From assembly GCF_009497775.1 (NCBI RefSeq), contig NZ_CP031012.1, positions 1,364,001-1,428,000 of the forward strand: a stretch of DNA of 64,000 nucleotides, written 5' to 3'. Source of the DNA: Alcaligenes faecalis (GTDB taxonomy: Bacteria; Pseudomonadota; Gammaproteobacteria; Burkholderiales; Burkholderiaceae_B). The notes under the pieces were generated by a model. The model searched no databases, was not told the origin of the DNA, and saw only the letters and a list, made by a program, of their open reading frames with translations. Positions within the stretch are counted from its first letter, which is position 1; the number at the start of each line of letters is the position of its first letter. Below are positions 1 to 7,228 of the stretch, in pieces. The position numbers and the translations under genes are program-made.

Positions 1-560
1 TACAGGGTCAGCACGACCGACGCAGTTGGGGACTGGCGATCGCGCACAAACAAGGTTTCACGCGGCATGGCCAGGTGAACACGCGCTTCCTTGACGGCAT
101 GCACGGCCTTGATGGAGTTGGCCAGCTCGCCTTCCAGGGCGCGCTGATACGTCACTTGTTCGGTGAACTGGCTGGCACCAAAGCGGCTTTGATCCAGCAG
201 CTCGAAACCGGCATTGCCACTGCGCGGCAAGCCTTGCGAGGCCATTTGCATGCGCACATCGTGCACACGATCCTGCGGCACCAGAATGGCAGTGCCGTTG
301 CTGTTGAACTGGTAGGGCACGTTCATCTGGCCCAGGGCCGAGACAATCGCACCGCCATCGCGGTCGTCCAGATTGGAGAACAGAACCTGGTATGTAGGGC
401 CGCGGCTCCACAGCAAGAGGGCGACAATCAGAGCAATCAGTGCGGCACCCAGCCCGATCAGCGCTACCTTGGGCAAGGCGCGCAGCGTGTCGTAGCCAGG
501 AAGTTTATTCAGCAACTGTGCTGTCTGACTCATGGGCGAGGCAGAGGCAGGGTTCTGCAT
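1..560 (-). CDS. fliF: Flagellar MS-ring protein FliF, N-terminal part (runs off the window)
   Basis: FliF forms the MS ring in the inner membrane that anchors the flagellar basal body and houses the export apparatus. The visible N-terminus has a short cytoplasmic lead, a transmembrane helix at about residues 30-50 (ALIALIVALLLW), then the YscJ/FliF ring-building domain (YQVLFSNLDDRDGGAIVSAL; VPYQFNSNGTAILVPQDRV; GFELLDQSRFGASQF). About 186 codons are present and the rest lies beyond position 1. The ATG at 560 is used here; ATG 533 is an alternative, and neither has a clear Shine-Dalgarno. It is co-directional with fliE, 77 nt upstream, whereas in enteric bacteria fliE and fliF are divergent. 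Confidence 0.95.
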   Translation of the reverse strand, partial: MQNPASASPMSQTAQLLNKLPGYDTLRALPKVALIGLGAALIALIVALLLWSRGPTYQVLFSNLDDRDGGAIVSALGQMNVPYQFNSNGTAILVPQDRVHDVRMQMASQGLPRSGNAGFELLDQSRFGASQFTEQVTYQRALEGELANSIKAVHAVKEARVHLAMPRETLFVRDRQSPTASVVLTL

Positions 561-637
561 GGAATCAGGGGAGTTCAAATCAGGACGTGCTCAGGCAGCA
601 TTAAGGAAAGGGCGGCGGGCATGAAAGAATCAGGCGC

Positions 638-973
638 TTATACCGGCATACTGGCAATTTCTTGGTAGGCGGCCACTAAGCGGTTGCGTACCTGGACGGT
701 GGCCTGAAAGCCAACGCTGGCTTTTTGCAGGTCAATCATCACGTCGTTCAAGGAAATTCCGGGCTCGCCCATTTCAAAGGCCTGGGCCTGGGCATTGGCC
801 TCGTTCTGTGCCTGGGAAACCCGGTTCAGGGAGCGGGCCAGCTCGGCGGCAAAGCCACCCGGAGCGGCGCTGCTGGCCGAGGAGGACACAGAACTGGAAG
901 CCCCGGCCGCTTGGGCGACGGCGCGCATCTGGGCCAAAAGGTTTTCAATGCTGGAAAGATTGGAAATCGACAT
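638..973 (-). CDS. fliE: Flagellar hook-basal body adapter FliE
   Basis: FliE is a small export substrate that joins the MS ring to the proximal rod in the periplasm. The 111-aa protein has the usual family length. Its C-terminal half is typical ([20 protein letters not shown], then [14 protein letters not shown]). The N-terminal third is low-complexity Ser/Ala, as often seen. It follows the flhB-domain gene with a 142-nt gap and precedes fliF. No convincing promoter was found in the gap. Confidence 0.95.
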   Translation of the reverse strand: MSISNLSSIENLLAQMRAVAQAAGASSSVSSSASSAAPGGFAAELARSLNRVSQAQNEANAQAQAFEMGEPGISLNDVMIDLQKASVGFQATVQVRNRLVAAYQEIASMPV

Positions 974-1115
974 ATTCGCTTGCCAGAAAGTCAGGATGGG
1001 CCACGCGCACAGGTGCGGGCAGCTTGCCGTGCTTAATGTAACGTTTAGAACGCGAGGCTAAGCAGAGTATCTAAGCCCAAAAACAGGGGCTTTTCAGCCC
1101 TTATAAACAAGGGCA

Positions 1116-1436
1116 TCAAGGTTTTGAGGCGTCGTGCAAGGTCTGCAAGGCTTGTGTGGCCTGGGGATGGCCTTGTTCCAGTGCGTATAGCCAGGCCAGC
1201 AATTCAGCTACGGCTTGATAAAGCTGAGGGGGAATATGACGGTCCAGATCCACCTGCATCAGCAGGCCGACCAGTTCGGGGGACTCGTGTACGTAAAGAC
1301 CGTGCTCGCGGGCGGTCTCGACTATTTTTTCGGCCAAGGTGCCGTAGCCTTTGGCAACCACGCGCGGGGCCCCGTCCTTGGGGTCGTAGCGCAAGGCCAG
1401 GGCCTGCGGGCGATGGGTGGGGGAGTCATGACTCAT
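1116..1436 (-). CDS. Stand-alone FlhB C-terminal-domain protein
   Basis: This 106-aa protein matches only the cytoplasmic C-terminal domain of the export-gate protein FlhB/EscU. It has no membrane helices. The text around ALALRYDPKDGAPRVVAKG and the later IPPQLYQAVAELLAWLY fit that domain. The NPTH autocleavage tetrapeptide of full-length FlhB is absent, as expected if this corresponds to the post-cleavage part (FhlX/FlhX-like proteins). The start is placed at ATG 1436 (MSHDSP), which overlaps the end of fliK. Its place between fliK and fliE suggests a role in switching export specificity together with FliK. That role is inferred. Confidence 0.8.
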   Translation of the reverse strand: MSHDSPTHRPQALALRYDPKDGAPRVVAKGYGTLAEKIVETAREHGLYVHESPELVGLLMQVDLDRHIPPQLYQAVAELLAWLYALEQGHPQATQALQTLHDASKP

Positions 1437-2715
1437 CGGGCAGGTCCTGCGGCTGGGTCGTGTCGGCTTCAATCTGCAATTGGCTCAGGATCAGACCCTG
1501 GTCCTGCAAGCGCTCGCGCAAGGGCAGGCTGTTTTCGTCCAGATACGGTGCGGACTGATCGGCCTGAATATGGACCAGCAATTGCTGATTCAGGAGATTG
1601 AGCCGTAGTGTGATCGGCCCCAGTGTGGGCAGGTCCAGTTGCAGGGTGCTGGACCAGTGTTCGGTTTCGTCTTCCGACTGGGCTTCGTGACGTTGCACGC
1701 TCCAGTTCATGTCGGCATCCGGCCAGGCCTGACCCTGCCATTGCAGGCTCTGATGGGCCAGCGTATCCAGTTGCTGACGTACCAGCATGCTGTTGGCCGG
1801 GTCCTGGCTGCTGGCCTGGGTCTGGGTGTTGTGGCTTGCGCCAGTACTTGTTTCGGCTACAGGACGGTTCAGGTTTTGCGGCTCTTGCTGCAATTCACCC
1901 ACGCTGCGTTGCCCAAAGTGCAGATCACTCAGGTGAGACTCGTAGAACAGCCCGCTTTGTTGCAGGGCCTGGGGCAGAGCCTGGGTGAAATGCTGGGCCA
2001 GGGCGGCGGTGCTGCCTGTGGGTAATGCGCTATGGGCTGCTGCGCCGGTCGCTGGCGTTCCTGCAGCGGGCATTCCTGCGGGTGCCCCTGTTCCGGAAGC
2101 ATGGCTGCCTGCTGTCGTTGCACTGGCAGAACCCGCGTTTGCGCCACCTGTGGCCGTACTGCCGGGCAGGGGCAGGCGTTGCTGAGCCAGGGTTGCGATT
2201 GTGCTGGCGGTATTTTGTGCCGTGCCTGTGCGTCCCGCGGTCTGGATATCGTTGCCGGGGCGCGTGGATTCGTTGCCGTCTGCCTGCATCGTGGGACGGC
2301 CAGGCAACAAGGCCTGTCGTCCCTGAATAGCGGGGGCACGATCCGGGAAGTGTTCCAGCAGGGACAGAATCAGCTGGGCGGTGCGCCCTAGCGTGGTGGG
2401 TGCCGAGCTGGTAGTGGTCGTATTGGGGCCACGGGTATTCAGAGCCGGGTCAGTCGAGGTTTGGCCGCTTTGTGTGCGGATGTTCCGGCTATCGCGGCCC
2501 TGGGTGTGGGCGCGGGCCTGGTCTACGCTTTGGCGTTGATCGCGAGCCGTCTGGTTTTCGGCGCGATCGGGGCGTTGGCTGCCCGGTGTCTGGCTGATGG
2601 CGTCCGGGCGAGCGCCCGTGGCGATATTGCTTTGCTGTCCAGTGCTGATACCCAGAACGGCATCCAGCCGTTGAATAAGCAGCGTCCCCAGGGGGGAGGG
2701 GCCGCCTATGCTCAT
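1426..2715 (-). CDS. fliK: Flagellar hook-length control protein FliK
   Basis: FliK measures hook length and switches the export gate from hook to filament substrates. The 429-aa protein has the family layout. A long disordered Gln/Thr/Ala/Pro-rich N-terminal and middle part is followed by a globular C-terminal hook-control domain from about residue 340 (LQLDLPTLGPITLRLNLLNQ, then SLPLRERLQDQGLILSQLQI). The gene overlaps fliT upstream and the FlhB-domain gene downstream, so it lies inside a translationally coupled late-flagellar operon. The low-complexity middle is poorly conserved in the family, so identification rests on the C-terminus and context. Confidence 0.9.
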   Translation of the reverse strand: MSIGGPSPLGTLLIQRLDAVLGISTGQQSNIATGARPDAISQTPGSQRPDRAENQTARDQRQSVDQARAHTQGRDSRNIRTQSGQTSTDPALNTRGPNTTTTSSAPTTLGRTAQLILSLLEHFPDRAPAIQGRQALLPGRPTMQADGNESTRPGNDIQTAGRTGTAQNTASTIATLAQQRLPLPGSTATGGANAGSASATTAGSHASGTGAPAGMPAAGTPATGAAAHSALPTGSTAALAQHFTQALPQALQQSGLFYESHLSDLHFGQRSVGELQQEPQNLNRPVAETSTGASHNTQTQASSQDPANSMLVRQQLDTLAHQSLQWQGQAWPDADMNWSVQRHEAQSEDETEHWSSTLQLDLPTLGPITLRLNLLNQQLLVHIQADQSAPYLDENSLPLRERLQDQGLILSQLQIEADTTQPQDLPDES

Positions 2716-3047
2716 GGATGAACGCTAGGGCTGTAATACGCTTGCAAAACGGTTTGCTGGCGCTTCATATTGCCCAGCAGTGCACCCAGACGACCCAGTT
2801 CAGGGGTGGCCAGATGGCGGATCTGAGCATCGTCTTCCAGAATTTGGGTCAGCAACTGACGACGTGCCTGTTTTTCGGTAACAGACAGGTCTTCCATGTT
2901 CTTGAGCTTTTCCACGGCGAGTTGATAGTGTTCGGATTGTTCAAACACATCCTCCCAGCGTGCCGTTTGGGCAAGCTCCAGCATGTGACGGGTGATGCTG
3001 GCGATAATTTGATATTGATCGACGATCGGGTTAGAGGTATCGCTCAT
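2712..3047 (-). CDS. fliT: Flagellar export chaperone FliT
   Basis: FliT is a small cytoplasmic alpha-helical chaperone for the filament cap FliD; in enteric bacteria it also binds FlhDC. The 111-aa product is all-helical, with the typical start (IVDQYQIIASITRHMLELAQ) and a following WEDVFEQSEHY segment. It lies between fliS and fliK, the standard place. Its start is separated from fliS by 78 nt and its end overlaps fliK by 4 nt. Confidence 0.88.
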   Translation of the reverse strand: MSDTSNPIVDQYQIIASITRHMLELAQTARWEDVFEQSEHYQLAVEKLKNMEDLSVTEKQARRQLLTQILEDDAQIRHLATPELGRLGALLGNMKRQQTVLQAYYSPSVHP

Positions 3048-3125
3048 GTTCGTACCAGGCGCTAAAGGCGCAAAGGAGGTTGGAGGTGCAGGTCAGGAAC
3101 AGAACCTGTCCCGCGAGCCCCGGAG

Positions 3126-3557
3126 TCAAGCTGGCTGCTTGGCACGTTGTGTATCAACATTGCTGCGCCAGGCATCGGCAATATCGGTCAGCAAACGCTC
3201 GGCCAGCGTCAGCTTTTCCGCGTCATTGCGAAGGTTGGCCAGCATCAGATTGTGCAAGATCAGGTCATAGGTAGCGACCAGATTGCGGGCCAGCTCTCCG
3301 CCCTTTTCGGTATCGACCGCCCTTTTCAGGCCGCTATCGACAATATCAATAGCCTTCGATAATGACTGCCCCCGCCCGGCAATATTGCCCTGTTCCATAT
3401 GCAAGCGCGCTTGCAGCATGGCGGTGCGAGCACCGTTAAATAACAGGGTAATCAGATGTTCGGGGCTCGCGCTCAGGACCTCGGTTTCCAAGCCTACTTG
3501 GGCGTAGGCGCGGACCGATTGTTGGCCAAAGCGACGGGAAGGGGCAGGATAGCTCAT
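3126..3557 (-). CDS. fliS: Flagellin export chaperone FliS
   Basis: FliS binds the C-terminus of flagellin in the cytoplasm and keeps it unpolymerised until export. The 143-aa protein carries the family features: an early Tyr-rich segment (RAYAQVGLETEVLSASPEHL), the LITLLFNGA helix, then the region around GQSLSKAIDIVDSGLKRAVD and a late LMLANLRNDAEKL helix. It starts 6 nt after the fliD stop, so the two are co-transcribed. Confidence 0.95.
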   Translation of the reverse strand: MSYPAPSRRFGQQSVRAYAQVGLETEVLSASPEHLITLLFNGARTAMLQARLHMEQGNIAGRGQSLSKAIDIVDSGLKRAVDTEKGGELARNLVATYDLILHNLMLANLRNDAEKLTLAERLLTDIADAWRSNVDTQRAKQPA

Positions 3558-3563
3558 AGGGGT

Positions 3564-4952
3564 TTATTTTCTGTCGTTCATATTGCCCAGCATGGACAGT
3601 TGCTGGCTCAAGTAGTTGCTGGTGCCTTGCATGCGGTTGATCATCACGTCCAGCTGGACGAACTGCTTGCGGTAGGCTTCCATCTTGTTTTCGATACGCT
3701 GATCGGCAGCATCATACTGATCCTGCAACTTTTTACCGACTTTTTCGGCGCCGGCCTGAGCATTATCAATACGGCCGTCTTTTTTGATGAAGTCGTCAGC
3801 GGCGGCTTGTACGCGACCAGCAACGCTGTTCTCGCCCACAAACATGTTCTTGACGTCCGCCATATTGGTTTTCAGGACTTCATTCAGCTTTTTTTCGTCC
3901 AGCTGCAAGTCGCCGGTCTTGGGATCGATATTGATGCCCAGACCCACCAGGGAGCGGATTTCGCCTTCGCCGGGCACAAAGCCCAGGGTGGCGTCACGCA
4001 TGGCGTTTTGCGCTTCACGGGCCATGGAGTCGCCGGTCAGGGCTGCGCCCTGTTTCAGATCGACGTTGTAGGCCGTCAGGGCGCGAATCGACTTGTTGAA
4101 CTTGTTGTAAGCCTCGACGTAGTCTTTCACCGCTTTGGCGGCCACGCCATCGTCTTTGGCAACGTCCACATTGATGGCCTCGTCACCGGCTTTGTTCAGC
4201 GTGATTTCTAGGCCTTCAATGGTGTTTTTCAGCGTATTGCTCTGGCTGGTGATGGCAATGCCGTTCACGGTCAGCTTGGCGTTCTGTGCCTTGGTCTGTT
4301 CAAAGCCGCTGGCAGCCGGGTCACTGGCATCAAAGTTCAGCAGATCGGCCAGATCATCATTGCCGTCCACACGAATCGAGCTGATCGAGGCGGCTTCACC
4401 TGTTGCACCGGCGGACAACTGCAAGCGGTAAGGCTCGTTCGGGTCGCCCGTATTGATGATGGTGGCTTTCATGCCCAGATCGGCGTCGGCATTGATGGCG
4501 TTCATCACGCCTTGCAAGGAGGTGTCCTGGCCCTTCATGTCCAGGCTGTGCTCTTTGCCATTGGCCAGGCGCACGGTAATTTTGCCGCCTTCTCCGATCG
4601 CGGTATCGCGCGATTCGTGGGCACCGGCTGTCAGCGTCTGACGCGTGGCCAGATTGTCGACCTTGATCACGTACTGACCGGGCGCTGCCTTGGAGTTGCC
4701 GGTCACTTTGATGTTTTCGCTATTGGCGGTGACTTTGACCGCGCCAAACGAGTCTTCCGAGTTCAGTGTCTTGGCGGCGGTTTGCAGCTCTGCCAGACTG
4801 CTTTTGAGCTGACCGTAGGCCGAGATCTTGTTGGTATTGGCCACCTGGCGGCTCTGGATGACAGCAAGGCTCTTCTTTTCCGTCTTGCGCAGATCTTCCA
4901 GCAGCTCGTCCAGCTTCAGACCTGAGCCCACGCCAATTGAAGAAATAGCCAT
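3564..4952 (-). CDS. fliD: Flagellar filament cap protein FliD
   Basis: FliD (HAP2) forms the cap under which exported flagellin folds at the filament tip. The 462-aa protein is normal in length. The N-terminal coiled-coil domain begins with a typical IGVGSGLKLDELLEDLRKTE. The central part is variable. The C-terminal domain ends with a coiled coil containing YRKQFVQLDVMINRMQGTSN and YLSQQLSML, as in the family. It sits between flaG and fliS, all leftward, and is presumably expressed from the sigma-28 promoter upstream of flaG. Confidence 0.95.
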   Translation of the reverse strand: MAISSIGVGSGLKLDELLEDLRKTEKKSLAVIQSRQVANTNKISAYGQLKSSLAELQTAAKTLNSEDSFGAVKVTANSENIKVTGNSKAAPGQYVIKVDNLATRQTLTAGAHESRDTAIGEGGKITVRLANGKEHSLDMKGQDTSLQGVMNAINADADLGMKATIINTGDPNEPYRLQLSAGATGEAASISSIRVDGNDDLADLLNFDASDPAASGFEQTKAQNAKLTVNGIAITSQSNTLKNTIEGLEITLNKAGDEAINVDVAKDDGVAAKAVKDYVEAYNKFNKSIRALTAYNVDLKQGAALTGDSMAREAQNAMRDATLGFVPGEGEIRSLVGLGINIDPKTGDLQLDEKKLNEVLKTNMADVKNMFVGENSVAGRVQAAADDFIKKDGRIDNAQAGAEKVGKKLQDQYDAADQRIENKMEAYRKQFVQLDVMINRMQGTSNYLSQQLSMLGNMNDRK

Positions 4953-5041
4953 ATCAAATACTCCTGTAGTGTCCTATTTTGTCGCGAATGTGTCGCGCGC
5001 AAAGCCCATGTCAATGGGAAGTTTCGATGCCAGTTTGGTTT

Positions 5042-5443
5042 TTAAACCTTCACGCTGACCGCGTTGCCCTGCAACTGAACGATCATCTTGGCAATCTGGA
5101 TAACCGCATCAGAAGGTACAGTGCGCAGTACCTCGCCGGTCTTGTTGTCCACAATCGAGACCACCAGACGCTGGGCCTCGTCGTCCATATTGAAGCGAAT
5201 GCCGGTGGACCAGGCCTGCAAGGAGTTGTTGATCTGGTCCAGGGTGTCGTCCAGCGTGTTGACCATGCCAGGCACGGGTTCGCGCTTGTCGGGCCAGCGT
5301 TGCTGCAACTGGGTATCGGTACTGCTTTCCTTGATGGGGGTCACCGTAGTGGCCGCCGAAGGCGTAGGGGTGCCAGGGTTTTGCTCCACCGGGGAGGCCA
5401 GGGGCACCAAGGCCGTCGTTTGAGATGAAACTGAGCTGATCAT
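5042..5443 (-). CDS. flaG: FlaG family flagellar protein
   Basis: FlaG proteins influence filament length and are encoded next to fliD in many polarly or peritrichously flagellated bacteria. This 133-aa protein has a disordered Pro/Thr-rich N-terminus and the family core at the C-terminus: IRFNMDDEAQRLVVSIVDNK, GEVLRTVPSDAVIQIAKMI. It is the first gene of the leftward fliD cluster and has a sigma-28 type promoter about 70 nt upstream. Confidence 0.9.
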   Translation of the reverse strand: MISSVSSQTTALVPLASPVEQNPGTPTPSAATTVTPIKESSTDTQLQQRWPDKREPVPGMVNTLDDTLDQINNSLQAWSTGIRFNMDDEAQRLVVSIVDNKTGEVLRTVPSDAVIQIAKMIVQLQGNAVSVKV

Positions 5444-5513
5444 GACATCACTCCAGAAGGGGCTTGGTGGCAGGCCTGCTCAATGGGGTGGGCTTGGCAC
5501 CTGTAACGATCCA

Positions 5514-5540
5514 ATTACGGCACCCACGTACGTATCTTTA
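5514..5540 (-). promoter_or_regulatory. Sigma-28 (FliA) promoter of flaG-fliDST
   Basis: On the minus strand, TAAAGATA is followed by 11 nt and then GCCGTAAT. This is close to the enteric sigma-28 consensus TAAAGTTT-N11-GCCGATAA in both sequence and spacing. It lies about 70 nt upstream of the flaG start. It places the cluster under the FliA protein encoded divergently next door. Confidence 0.75.
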
Positions 5541-5680
5541 GGAGGTATTTTGGTTTTTGCCCGCTCCAGGCCCGTTTAAAGCCTGAATAAGATGGCGAAA
5601 GACTGTTTGATTTGGGGACTGTCGGGCAGGGCTGGCAGGCAAAATAGCTCAATCTTTATTGTCCGGATTCGTGCCTGTCC

Positions 5681-6442
5681 ATGCCTCGTTCAGAAGACGT
5701 CCTGGTTGAGCAGTACGCCCCATTGGTGCGCCGCCAAGCGCTCCAGCTCGTGTCGCGCCTGCCTCCCAGTGTCGAGCTGGATGATCTGATGCAGGCGGGC
5801 ATGATGGGCCTGCTGGACGCCGTGCGCCGGTATCAGGTGGTGGCTGAGGCCCAGTTTGAGACCTATGCCGTCACCCGAATCCGCGGAGCCATGCTGGACG
5901 AATTGCGCAGCCAGGACTGGCTGCCGCGTAGCGTGCGCTCCAAAGCGCGCCAGATCGAAGTGGCTGTCAGCGCCTTGCGTCAGGAACTGCTGCGCGAGCC
6001 TACCGAGCCGGAAATTGCCGAAGCGCTGTCCATGAGCATGGACGATTACTACGAATTGCTGGATGAAGCGGTTGGCGTGCAGGTGATTCACTACGAAGAC
6101 CTGAAACGTCATGCGGATCCCTCCGCCGATGCGCTGGAGTTTCTGGAAGACAGCACGCGTGAACAGGCTTATTTCGACAATCCCCTGAACCTGCTGACTT
6201 CCCAGGGTCTGCGACAAGCCCTGATTACCGCCATCGACCAACTGCCCGAACGTGAAAAACTGCTGTTCGCGCTGCAATTCGAGCAGGACCTGAACCAGAA
6301 GGAAATTGCTCTGGTGCTGGGCGTGACAGAAGGGCGTGTATCCCAACTGCGCAGCCAGGCCGTGGCCCGTATCCGCGCCAGTCTGGCGAAAGACCAGTGG
6401 GATGCCATTTCCGATAGCGCGGAATTTCAGGTGCTGTTGTAA
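5681..6442 (+). CDS. fliA: RNA polymerase sigma factor FliA (sigma-28)
   Basis: FliA directs transcription of late flagellar and chemotaxis genes. The 253-aa protein shows region 2 near the N-terminus (DDLMQAGMMGLLDAVRRYQ; FETYAVTRIRGAMLDELR), the characteristic DWLPRSVR segment, region 3, and region 4 with a helix-turn-helix at about residues 205-235 (LNQKEIALVLGVTEGRVSQL). The length is slightly above the enteric 239 aa. It is divergent from flaG. No clear Shine-Dalgarno precedes ATG 5681, but no other in-frame start fits better. Matching sigma-28 promoters occur before flaG and fliC in this window. Confidence 0.96.
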   Translation: MPRSEDVLVEQYAPLVRRQALQLVSRLPPSVELDDLMQAGMMGLLDAVRRYQVVAEAQFETYAVTRIRGAMLDELRSQDWLPRSVRSKARQIEVAVSALRQELLREPTEPEIAEALSMSMDDYYELLDEAVGVQVIHYEDLKRHADPSADALEFLEDSTREQAYFDNPLNLLTSQGLRQALITAIDQLPEREKLLFALQFEQDLNQKEIALVLGVTEGRVSQLRSQAVARIRASLAKDQWDAISDSAEFQVLL

Positions 6443-6571
6443 GCCTGCGCTGGCGGGCTGCCAACTTTTCCCTTTTACAACTGATATAAGAGGAGCCTTT
6501 TTGGCTCTTGTGTGCTTTCGACGGTCTGATGCTAAAATGGCTCTAAATTTATAGCTTTTTTAGGAGCTGTT

Positions 6572-6823
6572 ATGGATGCGATCTACGCTGATTATTCTAT
6601 TAGCATGTCCGAGTTCAAGAAGAACCCGGCACAGGTATTGCGTACGGCTGGAGAAAAGCCGGTTGCCGTGTTGAACCATAACCGGCCTGCCTTTTATATG
6701 GTGACGCCTCGCTTGTTTGAGGCCATGGTCGAGGAAATGGCCAACCGTGATCTGGATGAGCTGGTGCGTCGACGGCTGGCCGTCAAGGATACGGCGGTCG
6801 AGGTTGATCTTGAGCAGCTCTGA
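6572..6823 (+). CDS. Phd/YefM-type antitoxin (StbD-like)
   Basis: This is the likely antitoxin of a type II toxin-antitoxin pair. It would bind the toxin and repress its own promoter. The 83-aa protein has the Phd/YefM N-terminal DNA-binding fold (ISMSEFKKNPAQVL; KPVAVLNHNRPAFYMVTP) and an acidic C-terminal toxin-binding tail. A strong Shine-Dalgarno (TAGGAG, 5 nt before ATG) fixes the start. It overlaps the start of a RelE-type toxin gene. Confidence 0.88.
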   Translation: MDAIYADYSISMSEFKKNPAQVLRTAGEKPVAVLNHNRPAFYMVTPRLFEAMVEEMANRDLDELVRRRLAVKDTAVEVDLEQL

Positions 6824-7138
6824 GCGGCAGCCCACCAAATACACACTAAAGTTCTTGCCTGAAGCCTTGCAGGAGTGGGGGCGGCTGGATGGGAGTGTGA
6901 AAACTACCTTCAAGAACCTGCTTCGCAAACGTCTGGACGCACCGCATGTCCCGGGGTCTGCATTGCGGGGGATTTGCAGCATTGCTACAAAATCAAGCTG
7001 CTCAAGCAGGGCTATCGTCTGGTTTATACGGTAGAGGACGATGTATTAGTGGTCTTGGTGCTGGCGGTGGATAAGCGCGAGGATATGGCGGCTTACCGTG
7101 CGGCCGTGCAGCGCTTGAGCGAAGACCTGGAGCGCTGA
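6810..7138 (+). pseudogene. RelE/ParE-type toxin, frameshifted
   Basis: The toxin partner of the preceding antitoxin, a RelE-family ribosome-dependent mRNA interferase, is split between two frames. The first frame holds the N-terminal part (KYTLKFLPEALQEWGRLDG, then VPGSALRG). The C-terminal part (CYKIKLLKQGYRLVYTVEDD; VVLVLAVDKREDMAAYRAA) is in the -1 frame. The join falls exactly at a run of five G at 6967-6971, and one more G would restore a continuous reading frame of about 108 residues. The start is probably TTG 6810, inside the antitoxin end. Either the gene is inactivated, the sequence has a homopolymer error, or the run allows slippage. Confidence 0.8.
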
Positions 7139-7178
7139 AGGAAATCGTTTGGTGCCGTGTTGAGTACGCTTGGTTTGA

Positions 7179-7228
7179 AAATCTGGCCTTTCCTGCAATT
7201 CATCTGCAGGAAAGGCCAGATTTGTTTT
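7179..7228. terminator. Strong bidirectional terminator
   Basis: Perfect 19-bp inverted repeat (7179-7197 and 7205-7223, 7-nt loop) flanked by T-rich tracts on both sides. It lies between the convergent ends of the toxin gene and the glycosyltransferase gene. Confidence 0.88.

Noticed and set aside
3456..4211. A 251-codon open frame antisense to fliD
   Set aside because: No ribosome site and no domain; fliD on the minus strand is unambiguous.
6443..6571. Short GAGCC/GGCTC hairpin after fliA as a terminator
   Set aside because: Only 5 bp of stem with no T-tract after the right arm. It lies where the antitoxin promoter should be.
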